NCBI RefSeq assembly: GCF_026914185.1
Contig: NC_070561.1
Span: 4,092,001 to 4,156,000 of the forward strand
From: Puccinia triticina
Lineage: Eukaryota > Basidiomycota > Pucciniomycetes > Pucciniales > Pucciniaceae
DNA length: 64,000 nt
Direction: 5' to 3'
The notes beneath the pieces are model-generated. The model was given only the letters and a program-made list of their open reading frames with translations. It searched no databases and had not been told where the DNA came from. Position numbers and translations under genes: made by a program. Each line of letters opens with the position of its first letter. Positions within the stretch are counted from its first letter, which is position 1. Shown one piece after another: positions 8,761-18,700 of this stretch.

Positions 8761-11352
8761 CACCAGGGGAGAAAGTGTGGCACTCTCTAAAGAGTGCCAG
8801 GCCGTAACTTTATCATTTAAATGGTCTGAGGTCAGTTCAATGTCAGTGCACAACCTTTGTTTGATTGTTTTCATAACTCATTGGAAACTATTGCATGTAA
8901 GTATGATGAATTGATGTGTTGAGTAGTTTGAACTCACAATTCACTCCTCATGAATTGTTGTTCAAATGTGGCCTATCTTACTCACAAGTCTAGATTTCAT
9001 AATTCATCATCTTTCATATTGTGATTTGGCAGAACATGACCATGACTGATTGATGTTCAATTCACTCTCCATAAAAATTGATTTTTTTATGCCAACTGAG
9101 AGCATCTGTGATAATTACATGCAGATGGGTATGTTGTGTGTTTAGGCCGTCTGGTGATCACTCATCCAAGCCATTTTGGGATGAAGTGTATATAAAGTTG
9201 TATGAAGGATTAAATTCATGATAGTCTCTTATCTTCTTTTTTCTGGTGTGGTTGGCTTTGTCCAACAATTTTGTGGCAAATTCTATATGTAGTTTGAGGC
9301 ATAGGAACTAGCTTATGGGGAATTACAGCTCCTGCCAACAATTCTCCTGCACTGGTTTTTTGAGGAGAGTAAGAACTCCTCTGGAAGACCTGTCTGTACC
9401 GGCTGTAGTTGTGACTCCCCTTGATGACTGGTACAGGTGGTCATCAAGGGAAGTAACGACTCCTCCTGATGACTGGTCTGTACCAGTCTTTGGGATGAGT
9501 TCTTAACTCCCCTCCATGACCTGCACAGGTGGTCATTGAAGGGAGACTTGGAGTGATGACTCCTCCTGAGGACTGGTTCGTACCGGTCATCAGGGGTAAT
9601 GTAACTCCCCTGGATGACCAGTACTGACTGGCCATCAAGGAGAGGTTACACCTCCCAATGACTGATCCAGCTGGTCATCAAGGAGTTGTGACTCCCTTCA
9701 ATGGCCACCTGTACCAGTAATCAAGGTGGTTACACCTCCTCTTGATGGCCGGTCATTGTCTACCCTTCCAGTTCCTCTTGATAACCAGTACAGACCGGTC
9801 ATCAAGGCGGGGTGTAGCCCTTCTTGACGACCAGCCTGTGCTGGTCATCGGAGGGAGTAACAACTCCTCCATAGGGCTGGTACACACCAGTCATCAGGAG
9901 GAGTCGTGAATCCTCTCAATGACCTCCTGTGCCAGTAATCAAGGGGAGTTACAACTCACCCCAACGACCGGTACAGTTGGTCATTGAGAGGAGTTGTTAC
10001 TCCGCTTGATGACCAGTACAGGATTTCATTGAGGGGAGTTACAACTCTTCCCAATGGCCAGTCATTGAGATGAGTTGTAACTCCCTTTGATGAACTCCTG
10101 TGCTGGTCATCGGGGAGTTACACGTCTTCTTGATGACCATTTGCTGCCGGACATTGAGGGGAGTGATAGCTGCTCTCAATGACCGTTCTGCACCAGTCAT
10201 CGAGGGGAGTAACACCTCCTCTTGATGACCAACTGTACCGCTTGTTGGGATGATTTCTAACTCCCCTCGATGAACTGTACCAACCAGTCATTGAGAGGAG
10301 CTGTCACTTCCCTCAATTTCTGGAACCAAACAGTCATTGAGGGGTGCTAGTCTCTTGATGACTAGCACCTGTACCGGCCATTTGATTACCGTTACAGCTG
10401 GTCACCGAGATTTTTCATTCCCCTCAATGACCAGCCATGATTGATACAATGGCATGTCAACTCTGATTTTTGGCCAAGCATCAGGGTGTACACCAGTTTG
10501 CAGCGGACCATGTTTGTGTCCACCCTAACGTTTGGCCAAACATCACGGTAGACATGTCACACAAGTGACAGGGAAGTGATTCCCCTTAACAGCCCTTGAA
10601 AGCAAACTCATCAGGCTGTGTTACCCCAGCACTTGTCCCCAGTAACAAGCAGACTGAGCACAGTGCCCTCCAAGCCCTGGGCTAACCTGGACTATAATTA
10701 AACAGTTGTTAGCAGATGTAGCACCTGCGTGAGCATGGGGCACAGGGGCTGGTGAGAGAGCAAGGACTCAAGAGAGAATATCACTTGTTCTTGCCCCAGG
10801 GCCCACAGCCACAAGTTTCCACCATCATACTTCACCAATCAACCTGGCTCCAGGCAGAATTCACCATGGAGCCAGCCTCAACAACCTGGGAGGTCTTGAG
10901 ATGCCATTAAAGAGAAATTATTAAATGCATATTGGGATCTATGAAGTTCAATTCAACCTCCCTGGAATTCTAATGTATGCACTGGTCCAAATTGCAGTCT
11001 ACTGCGGCACTTATCTGGCTATATTTTGGGATCTTACCTCATGAAATCCGGCAGAAGAATGAAGGTTGTCCCATCCGCAATTTGTGACAGTAGCCCATGA
11101 CACAAGCCCAGAGCCTACTAATCCTCCAAATACAGTTCAAGTTGATTTGCACTGGAGTTGTGAATTGGCCAAGGTGAAGATCTGTTTTTTCACCATATTT
11201 AATTATAGATAAAATCAGCTTTAGTTGAACATCACATCAATGTTGATTTAAGCTTGAGTTACACATTCTCCAACAGTTGAAATCAGTTTGGGTTACTCAA
11301 GAAACATACGGTCTGGCACTCTCTAGAGAGTGCCACACTTTCTCCCCTGGTG
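8761..11352. mobile_element. 2,592-bp non-autonomous element, CACCAGGGG ends, TSD TGT
   Basis: The first 45 bp (CACCAGGGGAGAAAGTGTGG, then GCACTCTCTAAAGAGTGCCA) are the inverted copy of 11308-11352. Each end contains an inner 8-bp palindrome around CTCTAGAG. TGT flanks both sides (8758-8760, 11353-11355). The host transposase relic reads through in frame when the element and one TGT are removed. No transposase frame is present; most of the interior is the minisatellite at 9300-10440. A 3-bp duplication with C-A-C-C ends is reminiscent of the CACTA/CMC superfamily, but the assignment is inference. Confidence 0.8.
9300..10440. repeat. Minisatellite of ~55-60 bp units with inner palindromes
   Basis: About 18-20 degenerate units alternate GGGGAGTTACAACTCC with TTGATGACCGGTACAG and CTGGTCATCAAGGGGAG. 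Each unit is itself an inverted repeat (GATGACC...GGTCATC). Related units recur at 18160-18700 and, more distantly, at 15920-16180. Short frames across it are repeat translations. Confidence 0.8.
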
Positions 11353-12051
11353 TGTATGGCTTAGGCGTCCAAGGGATAAGCCATCAATCATTGGCCAAAT
11401 TCATTCTATCTGGAAAGTCTCATCAAGAAATGGTGCTGGACCCGAGAGAAACATCTACTGCATGCAGATTAACAGGTTTGACAGATCAAATGTCTCTAAT
11501 TACTACCAGATGAGGATCCTTACAAGGACCAATAAAAACCATGTTTATTCACCCAAGGTATACCAATTTCTTGTGCAGCATCCAATTACATATAATCCAC
11601 AAGCTAATTCATTTCTCACATTCAAATTAATTACAGGACATAATGGAATGCCTCAATTTGCAGCACAACTGCCATGATGGTAGTTGTCAAGTCAAATTGA
11701 GTTCCAGGAAAAAGGGTGATAGGCATGAGGGCAATCCTGCAATACATGGTGGACCACAACCCAACTGAATTTTTCATTCTGAATATGTGCTCCTTTCATG
11801 CTTCAGACATTCACAGAAGACTTGCACAAGTGCCCCTGGAACCAGTCCCTGGCAGATATTTTGCTGAGGCAATTAGAAAAGGACTTGAAAAATGGAAGTC
11901 AAAAAGAAATCTCCCAGACAAAGAAGAAGAAAGATTTTTCCGTCAACACCAGCATATTGACTTAAGAAAAAACGCTGTTCAACCCCAAACTCCTCAGAGG
12001 GGCAGAAGCAATTCTGTACAATCATTCCATCAACAAAAACGCCCAACCTAT
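11353..12051 (+). pseudogene. Decayed Plavaka/CACTA-like transposase, C-terminal part
   Basis: Continues the relic at 8105-8760. The frame WLRRPRDKP...IGQIHSIW corresponds to the GRPDVGRVDMLW segment of the intact copy. NLQHNCHDGSC at about 11655-11690 corresponds to NVQHDCHKSKC. ILQYMVDHNPTEFFILN onward corresponds to NLVGELTHANKTSYIVN. Between the last two blocks the frame shifts by one (around 11720), so the gene is dead. Beyond the end of the intact protein this copy has a basic/Gln-rich tail that runs into the MITE at 12052. A candidate intron lies at about 11560-11636, at the same place as the last intron of the intact gene. Confidence 0.7.
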
Positions 12052-12163
12052 CACCAGGAAAAAACAATGATCACTTGTCTGCAAGTGACATCAAAAAGTA
12101 CAAAGGCCCCTTTTTACTTTGCTATGTCACTTGTTGGCAAGTGATCATTCTTTTTTCCTGGTG
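12052..12163. mobile_element. 112-bp MITE, CACCAGG...CCTGGTG, TSD TAT
   Basis: The ends are inverted copies over about 40 bp: CACCAGGAAAAAACAATGAT at the left and its complement at the right, then CACTTGTCTGCAAGTGACAT, itself an inner palindrome. TAT flanks both sides (12049-12051, 12164-12166). It lies in the tail of the transposase relic. The seven terminal bases and the 3-bp duplication match the 2.6-kb element 8761-11352. Confidence 0.85.
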
Positions 12164-12210
12164 TATTCAACCAGATAAATCCAGAGTCACATGGTCATGA
12201 TCTCTATACT

Positions 12211-12684
12211 ATGCCAAGCAGTAGCCAAGCAGATATGTTTACAGATCCAAGGCCAGATCTAAGGCCACCTCCAAATACTGAATATGGGTATGCATCAAAC
12301 CCAATTGGACAATTGAATGCCTCCCCAGCAGCCAACACTATGGGAAATTCAGTCTACCATCCTCAACCAATGTACCCAACCAACTCAATGAGTGGATTCA
12401 ATGCCCCCCCAGTGGGTAGCACCACTGGAAATTCAATGTACCGTTCTTCATCCAGAAGTTCACTTGGGATGGGGAAACCAATGTACCCACCCAACTCAAT
12501 GGGTGGATTCAATGCCCCCCCAGTGCCAAGTGGGTAGCACCACTGGAAATTCAATGTACCGGTCTTTATCCAGAAGTTCAATTGGCTCCATCAGAGGATT
12601 GTATGGCCCAGCAGCAGGCAGCACCAGCTCCATGAGGGGATTGTATGGCCCCCCAGGGGGCAGCACTACTGGAGATTCAATTTA
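12211..12684 (+). repeat. Ser/Pro/Asn-rich coding-like tract with ~60-bp repeats
   Basis: Two to three copies of a unit reading (in one frame) NSMSGFNAPPVGSTTGNSMY, then shorter LYGPxxGSTxxMRG units, end at TAA about 12684. Reading frame changes near 12530, where one copy has an extra four bases. It follows the transposase relic and could be a remnant of a low-complexity C-terminal tail or of a separate gene. I cannot assign a function. Confidence 0.4.
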
Positions 12685-12699
12685 ACCCCCTACATATGT

Positions 12700-13430
12700 A
12701 AGTTCCCTACAAGAAAGCTGATCCAGGATAAAAAAAAAACCTAATGCCCCAAGCATTTCAGTTGTCAGCAAGAAATTGATTTTGACTGAAAAAAATCGTA
12801 AAATCATCAAAATAACTCTTTGAGTATACCCTTATCTGCAGATGTAGAAAAAAAATGGGTTGGGAGTATATGCTTAAATTATTGTGTTTGTGGAAAAATA
12901 AGATTGAATAAAAAAGGAAGACCCTTTTTTGGGAGTATAGCCCTACCATCATCTTTTTTTATGTTTACCTCATAAATGGGCACTTTTATTTCAGTCATTG
13001 GGCAATGGTCTTTATAGTTATTTAAACCAAAAATCAAATCACTAAAACTTTGTCTTTGGGTTTGGAGTCTAGCATTTCTTGTGGTTCTGGAGAAAAAGAG
13101 AGAAACTGGCTTGTGAAACTTATTTTACTGCATCAATATAACATGTATTCTTTTTCTTGTGTTTCTGGAGATAAAGAAAGAAACTGGCTTGTGAAACTTA
13201 TTTTACTGCATCAATATAACATGTATTCTTTGCTTTGGAAAGTGTGCGCGAGGATTTACATTACAAAGATCAAGAATTTTCAACTTGTGCAACAGCAGCG
13301 GCGGTCCCAGGATGGGGGGGGGGGGGGGGGGGGGGGAAGGGGTAAGGACATTTTTATATATACACACAACAACAATGAGAGGACAGAAAGCAAGACAAAG
13401 GGGATGAAGCAGTACCTTTGTAGAGACCAT
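12700..13430. other. Intergenic: 76-bp tandem duplication and a G23 run
   Basis: No gene is supported. A direct duplication of about 76 bp (unit AGAAACTGGCTTGTGAAACT...AACATGTATTCTT) occupies 13100-13228. An uninterrupted run of 23 G residues lies at 13314-13336. Confidence 0.7.
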
Positions 13431-13511
13431 GACCGAGTTCCACAGAGCTGAGTTTGCTCTTCCGCTCGCGAAATGGGCATCCGTCCATCATGTCCGGGGC
13501 CGCCAGAGGGT

Positions 13512-13680
13512 TCAGAAGAGCGTCGGGATCTGCTGGCTGTTGAGCATCTTCAAACACTTCCGCGGCTCGCAGAGCGCCCTGTCCTCGACCTTGTTGCCCC
13601 GCCAGACAGTTCCTTGGTGCGGGTAGTTCAGCCCGATCAATGTATCGGTTGATCTCCTCCTTCCTTGTTGTGTTGGGAAA
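13512..13680 (-). CDS. Possible C-terminal exon of an unrecognised protein
   Basis: Reading the minus strand, the last 45 codons before TGA at 13512-13514 use almost only G- or C-ending codons (AAC AAG GTC GAG GAC AGG GCG CTC), in sharp contrast with the surroundings. That is the signature of a real exon. The peptide ends SQQIPTLF and contains EPRKCLKML. No family was recognised. A pyrimidine-rich AG just upstream (about 13660) could be the acceptor. A second frame on the same strand also stays open to about 13430, so the frame choice is a judgement on codon use. The open frame extends to 14099 and includes one hydrophobic stretch, but that part lacks the codon bias. Confidence 0.3.
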
Positions 13681-13689
13681 TGAGCGTAA

Positions 13690-15240
13690 TCAATCCAAGC
13701 ATATATGGATACCAGACGGACGATTGACAAGTGCGCAGGTGGAGTCTGGTTAGCAAGCCGGAGGTTCTGGCCAAGGCGGACGCCTCTGCTCTTCAAAAAT
13801 TGACTGGTGAACAAGACAAGGGGAATGGAGATCAGGGCGAGGATGAAGACTGAGTTGAAGTTGAGGGAATGGCAAGTGAGTGAGGACAAGGAAGGGTGGC
13901 TTACCAGATTAGAGCAAGGATGGCAAAGCTGAACTTGACAATTTGAGGAGCGCTGCTTGCCGGCTTCCTGGCAGTCAAAGCTTCTTGATGGCATATTGCC
14001 GCTATGCCCGCTGTTTTTTGATTGGTCAAGGCATGTTTGCTGCCAAATTGACCCGGCAAGTTGACATAACTTGCCCCAAGTTGAGGGAGATTGACTCAAT
14101 CTTGAGTGCCGGCGGGGACGTGGTCAGATTTGCGGCAATTTGACAGCGCGGGGGTCAATTTGGCGGTGGCTTCCACCCCACTTCAATTTGACGGGCAAAA
14201 CCCAAAATTGTGCAACCACTGTGTAAATTTGGGGAGTGTTGGGTTTTCATCTCTTCATTCTGCCTCAGATCATCACATTCTTCTCTGATCCCATGTTTTG
14301 CTCACTCTTAAGTTCCTTGCACCCATTATGGTATCTTTTATCCATGTCATGGTACTGCCTTATACTAAACTTGTTGACTTAAATCCCTGTTATAGTTCTG
14401 ACTGCTAGCTTTCATCTAATTATGTTAAATCCTCACTTTCATGAAAATTGGGTTCATGGGTTTCCCCTACCCCTTTTTCAAAAGGCCCCAGATGGGCCAG
14501 CCAGTTTGGCTTTTGCCCATGTGGCACTAAATCCTCCAGTCCCTTATTTCCAGGCAGAAGTATGTTTGACTTTGCTGCCGTGAAAATTGAGTTTAAAGTC
14601 CCCAAACATTGCTGCCTCGGACTGATTCCCCAAATCATGAACCATGATTGAAAAGGAACCGGAATCTCCCGCCTCTGCCTGTTGCAATTGCAAGGGGAAG
14701 GAGGTGGGCAAATGGCATTAAAAAACATTCTCAGCCTGAGCAAACGCGTCAAGGGAGTTTAAAAGTAAACTGTTAATCTATTTGTTCATCCATCCAACCT
14801 TTACAAGTGTATCAGGGGGACTTTTCACCTTCTATTTCAATTTTATACATAAATTTTATTGTCCAGCCTGAGCAAATGCAGCAGGGGGATTTTCCAGCTT
14901 GAGACCTCGGGCACATTGCAAGCGCAAGGCGGAGGGGTTACCATCAGCCCGCGCAATTGCAACGGGGGACAGCTATAAGCTCAACCCCTCAAGCCCCTAC
15001 AAATGCAAGGGTGGAGGGGTTAACCAATGGATCAAGCTCAGCCTCTGCAAATGCAAGAGGGGAACCCAGCCCATGGCACATAGTAATCAAGCAGGCCGCC
15101 TCTTTTTATGTTGAAAAGCAAATACCAACCTTCCCCTTTCAGTCAAGATCAAACACACCAACACCCCACATTAGCAACTCTCTGCATTTGGTCGGCTCCA
15201 ACACGCCTCACCCCTTGAAGAAGGTGGGCATCAAAGTTTT
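13690..15240. repeat. Intergenic with degenerate GCAAATGCAAGGGG repeats (14690-15070)
   Basis: No gene is supported. Between 14690 and 15070 short irregular units of the form CCTGAGCAAATGCAGCAGGGG or CTACAAATGCAAGGGTGGAG recur about every 60 bp. The remainder shows nothing I can name. Confidence 0.4.
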
Positions 15241-15244
15241 TCAA

Positions 15245-15291
15245 CACAGTTGTACGGTTGGATTTCGCGTAACCCGACTGTACAACTGTGT
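15245..15291. repeat. Hairpin-forming inverted repeat CACAGTTGTAC
   Basis: CACAGTTGTACGGTTGG is followed after a short TTTCGCG loop by CCGACTGTACAACTGTG, the near-perfect complement. It could be a short MITE remnant or a cruciform site. No U-tract or gene lies next to it, so a terminator role is not supported. Confidence 0.6.
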
Positions 15292-15570
15292 CAATACTGC
15301 ACCCAAAACATAGGGCGGGTCAAGCAGATAACCGCTGTGACACTAAGCAAATTTCAGGAGCAAAAAGTTCCTGCAGCGGGTAAAACATGTTACCAATTGT
15401 TATGGTGTGTCAGCTGGCGCTACTTTACGAAGAAGTAGAGAATGTGCTTCGCTACTTTATATGTAGAAAGGGCAGGAATTTTGTTGTTACTGATAGCAAT
15501 AACAATGTTCTACCATAACGGGAATAGTTACAATACAAAATTACGCTCAATAACGTAATGTATCATAACT

Positions 15571-15917
15571 GCCCGGTGTTAAAATTACGTAGCGCTGGTT
15601 GCTACCCGCTAATCTAGAGGATAGAGGACTGGCAGCGCTGGCGCTACGTGGTCGTTACTGCGCTGCGTGCCCGCTATCCGCTAAATCAACGGGGAGCGGC
15701 CCATTTAGTGTTTTTTCGCTACCACTTCGCTTTTTGGCAGCGATAGCGGATATTTTTCCGCTACGCTACCACTAATTGCCATGGGAGGGTCTGCGCGTAG
15801 CAAGCAGCGCAGCGGTGTTGCCGCTGAGCTATTGCTTTGTTGTCTGGCCATTTAGCAGCCAACCGCCACGCTACGCTACTTGGCCGCTTTTTGTAGCGTA
15901 GCACAGCGGATACACCT
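15571..15917. repeat. GCGTAGCG-word element with GGTGT...ACACC ends
   Basis: Starts GGTGTTAAAATTACGTAGCG and ends GTAGCACAGCGGATACACC. The interior has GCTACGCTACCGCTTTTT words on both strands, as in the better-delimited copy at 23318-23804. No target duplication was recognised, so the limits are tentative. Confidence 0.5.
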
Positions 15918-15919
15918 TT

Positions 15920-16180
15920 GCACTTGACGTCCAGGAGGGAATTCTCCCGGTCAGCCATACACTTGGCGTCCAGGAGGAAACTCTCCCGGTCAGCAATACA
16001 CTCTTATTGACCGGGAGGGATTCCTCCCAGTCATAAACACTTACTGATCCCTCTCTGTCATATTTAATTTTCAATGGGAAGCACCATAAAATTTTAAACT
16101 GGAAGGCCCGGTCATCAAGTGTTCATTGATGACCAGGACAGACTCTCTGGCTGGGAGGGATTCCTCCCAGTCAACTTTGG
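15920..16180. repeat. Minisatellite GGAGGGATTCCTCCCGGTCA
   Basis: Four to five imperfect units of about 45-50 bp contain the inner palindrome GGAGGGAATTCTCCC and the word CCGGTCA. It is distantly similar in design to the GACCGG/CATCAAGG arrays at 9300 and 18160. Confidence 0.65.
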
Positions 16181-16199
16181 TCTGTTGTGTTAAATAAAC

Positions 16200-16520
16200 A
16201 TAAATCAGGATTAATTACACATGCTCGCCAAGAGCTCCTTGGGGCAGGTGCGTGTATACCTGCTCGCCGAGATATACCTCTCGGCGAGCAGCTATACGCA
16301 CATATGCCCGCCGAGCCTGCTCACCGAGAGCCCCTCGGCGGGCAGGTGCATGTATACCTGCTCGCCGAGAGGCTCTTGGCAAGCAGAAATCTATATGCCT
16401 GCTCGCCAAGGATTCCCCATGGCAAGCAGGTATACTTGCACCTGCTCGAGGCTCGGCGGGAAGGTTTACGTAGAACTGCTCGCCGAGAGGTATGCCTGCT
16501 TGCCAAAGATTTTTCTGGAA
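16200..16520. repeat. Minisatellite of CCTGCTCGCCGAGAGG units
   Basis: About ten degenerate units of about 30 bp carry TGCTCGCCGAGAGG or its near complement CCTCGGCGGGCAGG. Several frames are open on both strands because the unit lacks stop codons. They are not genes. Confidence 0.75.
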
Positions 16521-18160
16521 TAGATTTTATTTCAGTTAGATTATGAGTTAAATTGATGGTGTAGCACCCTATAAAGGAACCCTCCTGGTCTGGTGGCGCG
16601 TTGAGACCTGGGCCCTTGAAAGTGCGGCGGCGTAGCCGCCTTATACTCTAGTGCCTACTGATATTCTTTTGTGCGCGCGCGCTCCATTTGTGACATACTT
16701 GAATCTTGTGTGATATCCTTGGTCGAGATTCCATTTCCTTCTAGTGCTTTCTTTGCATATTCATTATCCTTTCTACCACAAGTCTTGCCAGTGTACCTAG
16801 TCTATATATACCTTAGCCTAGCTCTGCGCAATAACATCATTGGTTCTTCCTCTGTTTTTTCCGCACCTCCTGTCCGAGCCAATCTGGTGAGCTTCTCCTC
16901 CTCGCTGTCCCCTCTCGAGCCCAAAGGCTCATTTCTGTGCCTTATTTTGTGCTGCAGTCTCCTTGTGAATTACCTTCAGGGAGGGCAATACATTATGCAA
17001 AAAATACATTTTATTGTATTGGATAAAAAATACAATACAAATACAATGTATATGCTATACAAAACAATACAATACATGCCATATACAAATACATGTATAG
17101 TATTTGTTGCACTGTTGCCTACAGCTCACTGCTTTTGAGTGTGCTAGTTGTGGTTTTGGTAGGTGTCTTAATTTAGGATTTAGAGCCAACGGGAAGTTAT
17201 CCACTAACACACCCATCCAGATGGTCTTTTCACTAGCAACAGATGACTCAAAAAATATATGCTGGGCTGAACTTGGAGCTGGATTTCCTGCCCTTTCTTT
17301 AGCCTCCTCATCAAGAAATTCTAATGGTTACATCCCAATCGGAAACTTTCACTTTCCAGTTGCAGGAGTCACTTCTTGGGAGCCAGCTTAGAACTGCCTC
17401 CAGAGCTTGCTAAATTCAAATCATGCACCCTGCTGTTGCAAAGGGTCTAACAGAATTGGTCCAACACTTCATCACACCCATTGTGCAGAAGATTTGCAAA
17501 AATATAGTGGTCTCAACATGATCAAGTCAATAAAATTCCAGGAAGAGGAAAGTTAGGGGCCTGCAACATATGTTGTGAGCATTTATTTTTGGGCAAGCCT
17601 AAGAACACTCCAAGAAGTTTCTAAAAGCACTCCAGAAGTGAGTGTATGGAGCCTGCACTATAATGAGTGTTGGTGTGCAGACAACAGTCACAAGGCATGA
17701 GCGTTGTAGATCCTTGGTTTACATTTCTTCAACTTTTTTTTATTTTTTGAAATACTAGTACAGGGAGAACGGGTGGGAGTGAGGAGTTGAGACCAGTGCA
17801 AAATGAAAGCTGAGGTCCAGAAGTTTTGTCTGGCTCTGGGGCAGGTCTGCAGGAGCCAAGGGGGAGGCTGGCTGAGGCTTAAGAGCATTCCCACCGCGGG
17901 TGGTATTTTTGGGGTGCTAAAATTTGATCTATGGGAGTGCGCAGCTAGTTTTAGCGCCCCAAACTGCTGCGGAATACACTGCAAGCCTCCAACGGAGTCT
18001 CTAAAAATTCATGAAAGGCATGTCCCGTCGCCCCCGGTCCACTGCCCCGTCAAGGACTATGTCTCCTGTGGCACCATTTCCTTTTCACAATGTAATGGAT
18101 TGGCTGGCGATCATCCGGAATGTTAGCAACACTCAACACAGAATCATACAAAAGGCATCC
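16521..18160. other. Gene-free; AT-rich ACAATAC tract at 16990-17110
   Basis: No gene is supported. 16990-17110 is a run of TACAATAC/GTATTGTA words on both strands. A frame at 16671-17138 has hydrophobic runs but ends inside this tract and has no recognisable domain. 17130-17390 contains an 80-90-codon frame with no recognisable content. Confidence 0.4.
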
Positions 18161-18700
18161 CTGTCAACCCAGTCATTGAGGGGGGTGTATACTTTTCTTG
18201 ATGATTGGAACAAACGTCAACCCAGTCATTGAGGGGAGTGTATTATACTCTTCTTGATGATCGGAACAAACCGGGTCGTTCCGGTCATCATGTGTAGTAT
18301 ATACTCCTCTCAATAACTGGAACAAACCAGCCATCAAGGGGAGTGTGTACCCCCCTCAATCATGGGAACCAATCGGCTTGTTCTGGTCATCATGGGGAGT
18401 ACTATTCCTCTCACTGACTGGAAGGAACCGGCCATTGAGTGGAGTATGTACTTCTCTTGATGACCAGAACAAACGGGCCATCAAGGGGAGTATGTAAGTC
18501 TCCTCTCAGTGACCGGTTCTTTGTCATTGAGGGGAGTACGTACTCCTTTCAATGACCAGAACAAACTGGTCATCAAGGGGAATATGTACTCCACTCGATG
18601 ATTATAATTGACCGGCCATTGAGAATGTGCCCAGTAGTGTACTTATTGATTAGCCATCAAGAGTGCACCTCTTGATGGCCAACCTGCCTTGGCCATCAAG
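18160..18700. repeat. Minisatellite of CATCAAGGGGAGTATGTACTCC units
   Basis: About ten units of about 55 bp alternate TCATTGAGGGGAGTG, TACTCCTCTTGATGACCGG and AACAAACCGGTCATC. The array belongs to the same sequence family as 9300-10440, sharing TTGATGACCGG and CATCAAGGGGAGT. Confidence 0.8.

Noticed and set aside
16187..16546. Several 60-119-codon frames rich in Ala, Arg and Pro
   Set aside because: They are translations of the CTCGCCGAGAGG minisatellite in every frame.
16671..17138. 155-codon frame with hydrophobic runs
   Set aside because: It runs into an AT-rich repeat, has no codon bias and no recognisable domain or splice context.
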